From Prorocentrum cordatum (taxonomy: Eukaryota; Sar; Dinophyceae; Prorocentrales; Prorocentraceae), in NCBI GenBank assembly GCA_963575745.1, contig CAUYUJ010001370.1, positions 1 through 64,000 of the forward strand: a DNA stretch of 64,000 bases, in the 5' to 3' direction. A model generated the notes under the pieces. The model saw only the letters and a program-made list of their open reading frames with translations. It did not search any database and was not told the DNA's origin. Of the stretch, positions 60,951 to 64,000 are shown piece by piece. A program made the position numbers and the translations under genes. Numbering within the stretch: position 1 is the stretch's first letter; every line of letters begins with the position of its first letter.

Positions 60951-62055
60951 AATTGACAAATCGCGCGCAGGCAGACCCCCACTTGGGCGAAATGACGGGG
61001 GGGCCGATCGAAATTGACCCCCTTGGCCCTTGGAACGATGAATAACGGTGGAAACGCTCCACCACCAACACCACCCCCGTTGACGGCTGAACTGGCTCGA
61101 ATGCGCTTACCGGGTCAACCCTTCATAACCAGGGGTGGTAACGAAATCCAAACAATGAGCATTCGGCTGGCGAAGGAAAGCAGGCAAGGGTTCTGCGGGA
61201 AAGCCGATGGGACATATAGAGATCATCCTGAAAACAGGACCCAGAGAGAACGGAAAACAATACGATGCGAGGCCCTGGAGAGCAACACCCACATGTTTTA
61301 AGGAAACCAATGCACGCACCAGCGTCCAAGAGACGGGGCGCGGGAGGGGCGGGGCGCGCGCGGCGGCCCTGGGCCCCTTGCCCCGCGCTTGCGAAGCGGG
61401 CTCGCTGGCCGCCACAGTGGCCCTGGGCCGCATGCGCAATGGAAGAGGGACCTGGTGGGCCGCCGCGCGCGCTGCGGCACTGGCCCAGGCTGCGCGGGGG
61501 AGGGAACCAATGCGCGAAAGGGCGGGGCGCCGCGCGCGCGACGGCCTTGGCCGATTCGGCGCGTCAACATAAAATGCCCGACGCGCCACCGCAGCCGCGG
61601 GTTCGGAGGCCTCGGCCCACCGCGCGCGGGGAAAAACACATTTGCGCGGATGGTGGGTGGGTGGGGGGGGGGGGGGGGCAGGGCCGCCTCGCGCGCAGCG
61701 GTTCTGCCCGATCCTGCGCGACAAGTAACAATGCGCGGCGAGCCAGGAATGCCAAGCGCGGGGGGCGTTGCAAGCGACTCGTTGAAGGAACGACGCCGCG
61801 CGCGAGGGGCCTGGGCCGCCGCCCTGGCGACCATCGCCCATGCGAATAGGATGCGGCACCGCGCGCGAGGGGGCAGGGAATCCGCTTGCGCGGCGCCCTG
61901 GCCAATTCAGGCTCAAACAGCCCAGGTAGCGCAGGAGCAAGGCCGATGCGCTCAATGCGCGGGGGGCGGTGTCGCCGCGGCGGCGCCGCCGAGCGCGCGC
62001 GGCAATGCTGGCCCAGGGCTCTCACCTTCGCGCAGCTCGCAACCGTCTTACAGCA
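60951..62055. other. No gene seen; CG-rich decayed repeats
   Basis: 61.32-62.03 kb has loosely repeated words such as GGGCGGGGCGCCGCGCGCGC and AACAATGCGCGGCGAGCC; a G run lies at 61662-61676. Frames of up to 324 codons are compositional. Confidence 0.45.
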
Positions 62056-62235
62056 TTACAACAGTATCACGGATTGAGGGCGGGTCGCGTTCAAAATGTG
62101 GATATCGCTTTGGCGCTGCACGCGTTCGTCTTGAAAATCTGCCGAAGCTGAACACATTAAAGGCGGGCCGTCTTCAACATGTGCCTCTGACCTTAGCGCC
62201 GCGCGCACTCGCATTGAACAGTTGCAAGGAGTTTT
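62056..62235 (+). repeat. Dispersed family G, copy 3
   Basis: Two units: CACGGATTGAGGGCGGGTCG ... CTGAACACATTAAAGGCGGG .... Confidence 0.72.
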
Positions 62236-63315
62236 ACGGACTCGGGTGGTCGACGTATCAGAATCTGTGTATTGAAAGGACTCTGGATTGTGGGGGCGCA
62301 ACAGCTGCGTTGACGCCTGGTGCAGAAATCCCAGGAATGGTGTTCTGGCGCGATTCAGGTTGATTCGTGGAGTTGGGGTCTCGAGAATGGTGTTGTGGCA
62401 CGCGTCTGGGCCTTCAAACGGTTCTCTCCCAACGAGGCAGTTCCCTTAGAGCCTTAGTGGGAATGAACCCCCGCATGGGCCTATGAAGACGGAGCTTAGA
62501 GGGAGGCTTTATTCCAACATCGTTGGTGAGTCTTGGGCTTACATTGGCCCTTCTCCTCATCATCATTCTCCTCCTTGCCTCGCCCCCACACGGGCCCCAG
62601 GGATGGCCAGAAGGGACGCGAAGCATGAACAAAAATTGAAACTGGCAACGCAACGAGGTCGTTACAAACATTTGCAATGGTGACTGAGCTACCTCGTCTC
62701 CCTGGAACCAGCGATCGGTATGATATGTAGACGATTATACAGAGTAGAGGTTTGCAGAGGCAACCTGTTCCACAACGTGCAACCCAACAGCGTTCCAACA
62801 CCAAAGAGGCCTCAGGGGTACGTTGGCCGTCCCAACAATATGCATATGAACTTCTGCTGGCAAGCATGTACAACGATCTCGAGAGATGGTTATGGGATGC
62901 TGGCGAAGGGTTTGGGCTGCAGCAGTGACCTCCCCTCTGAACCCCTGTCACCCTCGCCAGCTTTAAGCGAACGCTTCTTCTTGTGTTTCCCGCATGCACC
63001 TGCCCATGTAAGTGTCCGAGCAATGGTGACTCTAAAATCGCAAAGGCCTGACACTAAAACCACATGGGTCATTATGGGCTCGAGCGCGTTGGACCCGTGG
63101 TTCCTGGAGGACCCCAAGGGGGAGACCCGTGGACAGATGAGGGCGGCTCAGCAAAACAAACGAATTCGAAAGCGAAAGAATTGACGGAAATGAGATATGT
63201 CAGAAAATTGGAAAAGCGATGACTGCCGTCTGCCTGTATAGGGGGCGATGGGTGGCAAAATCGGGGGAGGGACACGACGAGAGGAATGTATTGAGTGTAA
63301 TACTCTGATCTGGGG
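62236..63315. other. No gene seen; composite dispersed repeat
   Basis: 62478-62580 joins, in reverse, pieces that lie apart at 51387-51424 and 50475-50530. 62.6-63.3 kb is otherwise featureless. Confidence 0.5.
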
Positions 63316-63405
63316 AGAAGGTGAAAGAGAGAGAGAGAGAGAAAGAGACAGAGGGAGGGCAACAGAGAGGGATCGAGAGAGCGAGAGAGAGAGAGAGATA
63401 TCAAT
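63316..63405. repeat. GA microsatellite
   Basis: GAGAGA tracts with interruptions. Confidence 0.92.
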
Positions 63406-63815
63406 GGTTATAAACTAAGACAGGAGGGCCATGGGTAACGCCGTAACTAATGCAAACTCGTCAGAAGTCAAGCCAGGTCATTGGTGCAGGCGGGTAGCAC
63501 TAGTTCTCGCTGCATGCAACGGAAATGATATTTCAAAAGACGGCAGGGGTAAAACATGAACATGACGATCGCACGTTGGTGACGAAGATTGTGCCACCAG
63601 AGGGCAACCCCACCGACTCACAGGGTAGATTCTATTGCTCTTCAGTTGGCGTCGTGCAGAGGGGGGCAGGAGCAGGGGGGAAGGCTTCTTAGGAGGCTGC
63701 CTCTCAGATGGCGCTGGCCCTGCGTCTACAGACGAGGCCCGCGCCTTCTGAGAAGCATGGGTGCCTCCGAGAAGCCTTCTCCACTCCCCCCGCCCCCCTC
63801 TGCGCGTGGCCGACC
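63406..63815. other. No gene seen
   Basis: 63.66-63.79 kb repeats CCTTCTGAGAAG / GAGAAGCCTTCTC words, the family seen at 10.4-10.66 kb. Confidence 0.5.
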
Positions 63816-64000
63816 CAGAAGAGGAGGAGGAGGAGGAGAAGGAGGAGGAGGAGGAGGGGGAGGAGAGGGAGGGGGGGAGGAGGGGGAGGAGGGGGAGGAG
63901 GGGGGGGAGGAGGGGGAGTAGGAGGAGGAGGAGGACGAGGAGGAGGAGGAGGAGGAGGAGGAGGAGGGGAGGAGGGGGGATGGGAGGAGAGGGGGATGAT
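63816..64000. repeat. GGA/GGGA microsatellite to the window end
   Basis: GGAGGA and GGGGGAGG tracts run to the end of the sequence. Confidence 0.93.

Overview
This window looks like nuclear DNA of a dinoflagellate; the genus cannot be told from it. The reasons: GC-rich sequence packed with trinucleotide microsatellites and minisatellites; small inverted-repeat elements everywhere; an intron-bearing gene readable only with GT and GC donors; a six-segment membrane/PAS protein and a BTB (T1) protein of types common in dinoflagellates; and degenerate Ty1/copia, LINE-RNase H and tyrosine-recombinase retroelements. I did not see the 22-nt dinoflagellate spliced-leader sequence. Most long open frames are artefacts of repeats or high GC.

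Layout. 0-10.7 kb: microsatellites, a 78-bp minisatellite (6.66-8.19 kb) and small inverted-repeat elements, no gene. 11.07-13.44 kb, minus strand: a four-exon host gene that I assembled (388 codons, membrane segments plus PAS domain). 13.9-15.6 kb: a 49-bp minisatellite. 16.95-17.22 kb: a coiled-coil exon relic. 17.26-28.21 kb, minus: a decayed Ty1/copia element with about 160-bp LTRs and gag, protease, integrase, RT and RNase H remnants. 28.6-33 kb, plus: a 5'-truncated LINE with an RNase H and C-terminal zinc motifs, followed by an unrecognised 314-aa frame. 34.9-35.7 kb, minus: a BTB/T1 coding exon. 36.71-45.30 kb, minus: a nearly complete tyrosine-recombinase retrotransposon. 45.3-64 kb: no convincing gene; a 64-bp minisatellite inside a 2.1-kb inverted-repeat element, several dispersed repeat families, a 290-bp duplication and long GGA, CTC and GTC tracts.

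The most interesting system is the tyrosine-recombinase retrotransposon. It has PAT/Ngaro-type split direct repeats (A1 - ORFs - B1 - A2 - B2), a Gag-like ORF1, and a 1197-codon ORF2 whose RNase H domain is interrupted by a cytosine-5 DNA methyltransferase with its catalytic motifs intact, followed by a DUF4326-like domain. Its recombinase ORF starts 8 nt before the ORF2 stop. The element therefore appears to carry its own CG-type modification enzyme beside the polymerase. Capture of C5-methyltransferases by retrotransposons is known in dinoflagellates and charophytes; this exact RT-RH-MTase-DUF4326-RH layout is what deserves comparison.

At least four small inverted-repeat families (called A to D here) recur through the window, and family C copies sit inside two introns of the PAS gene.
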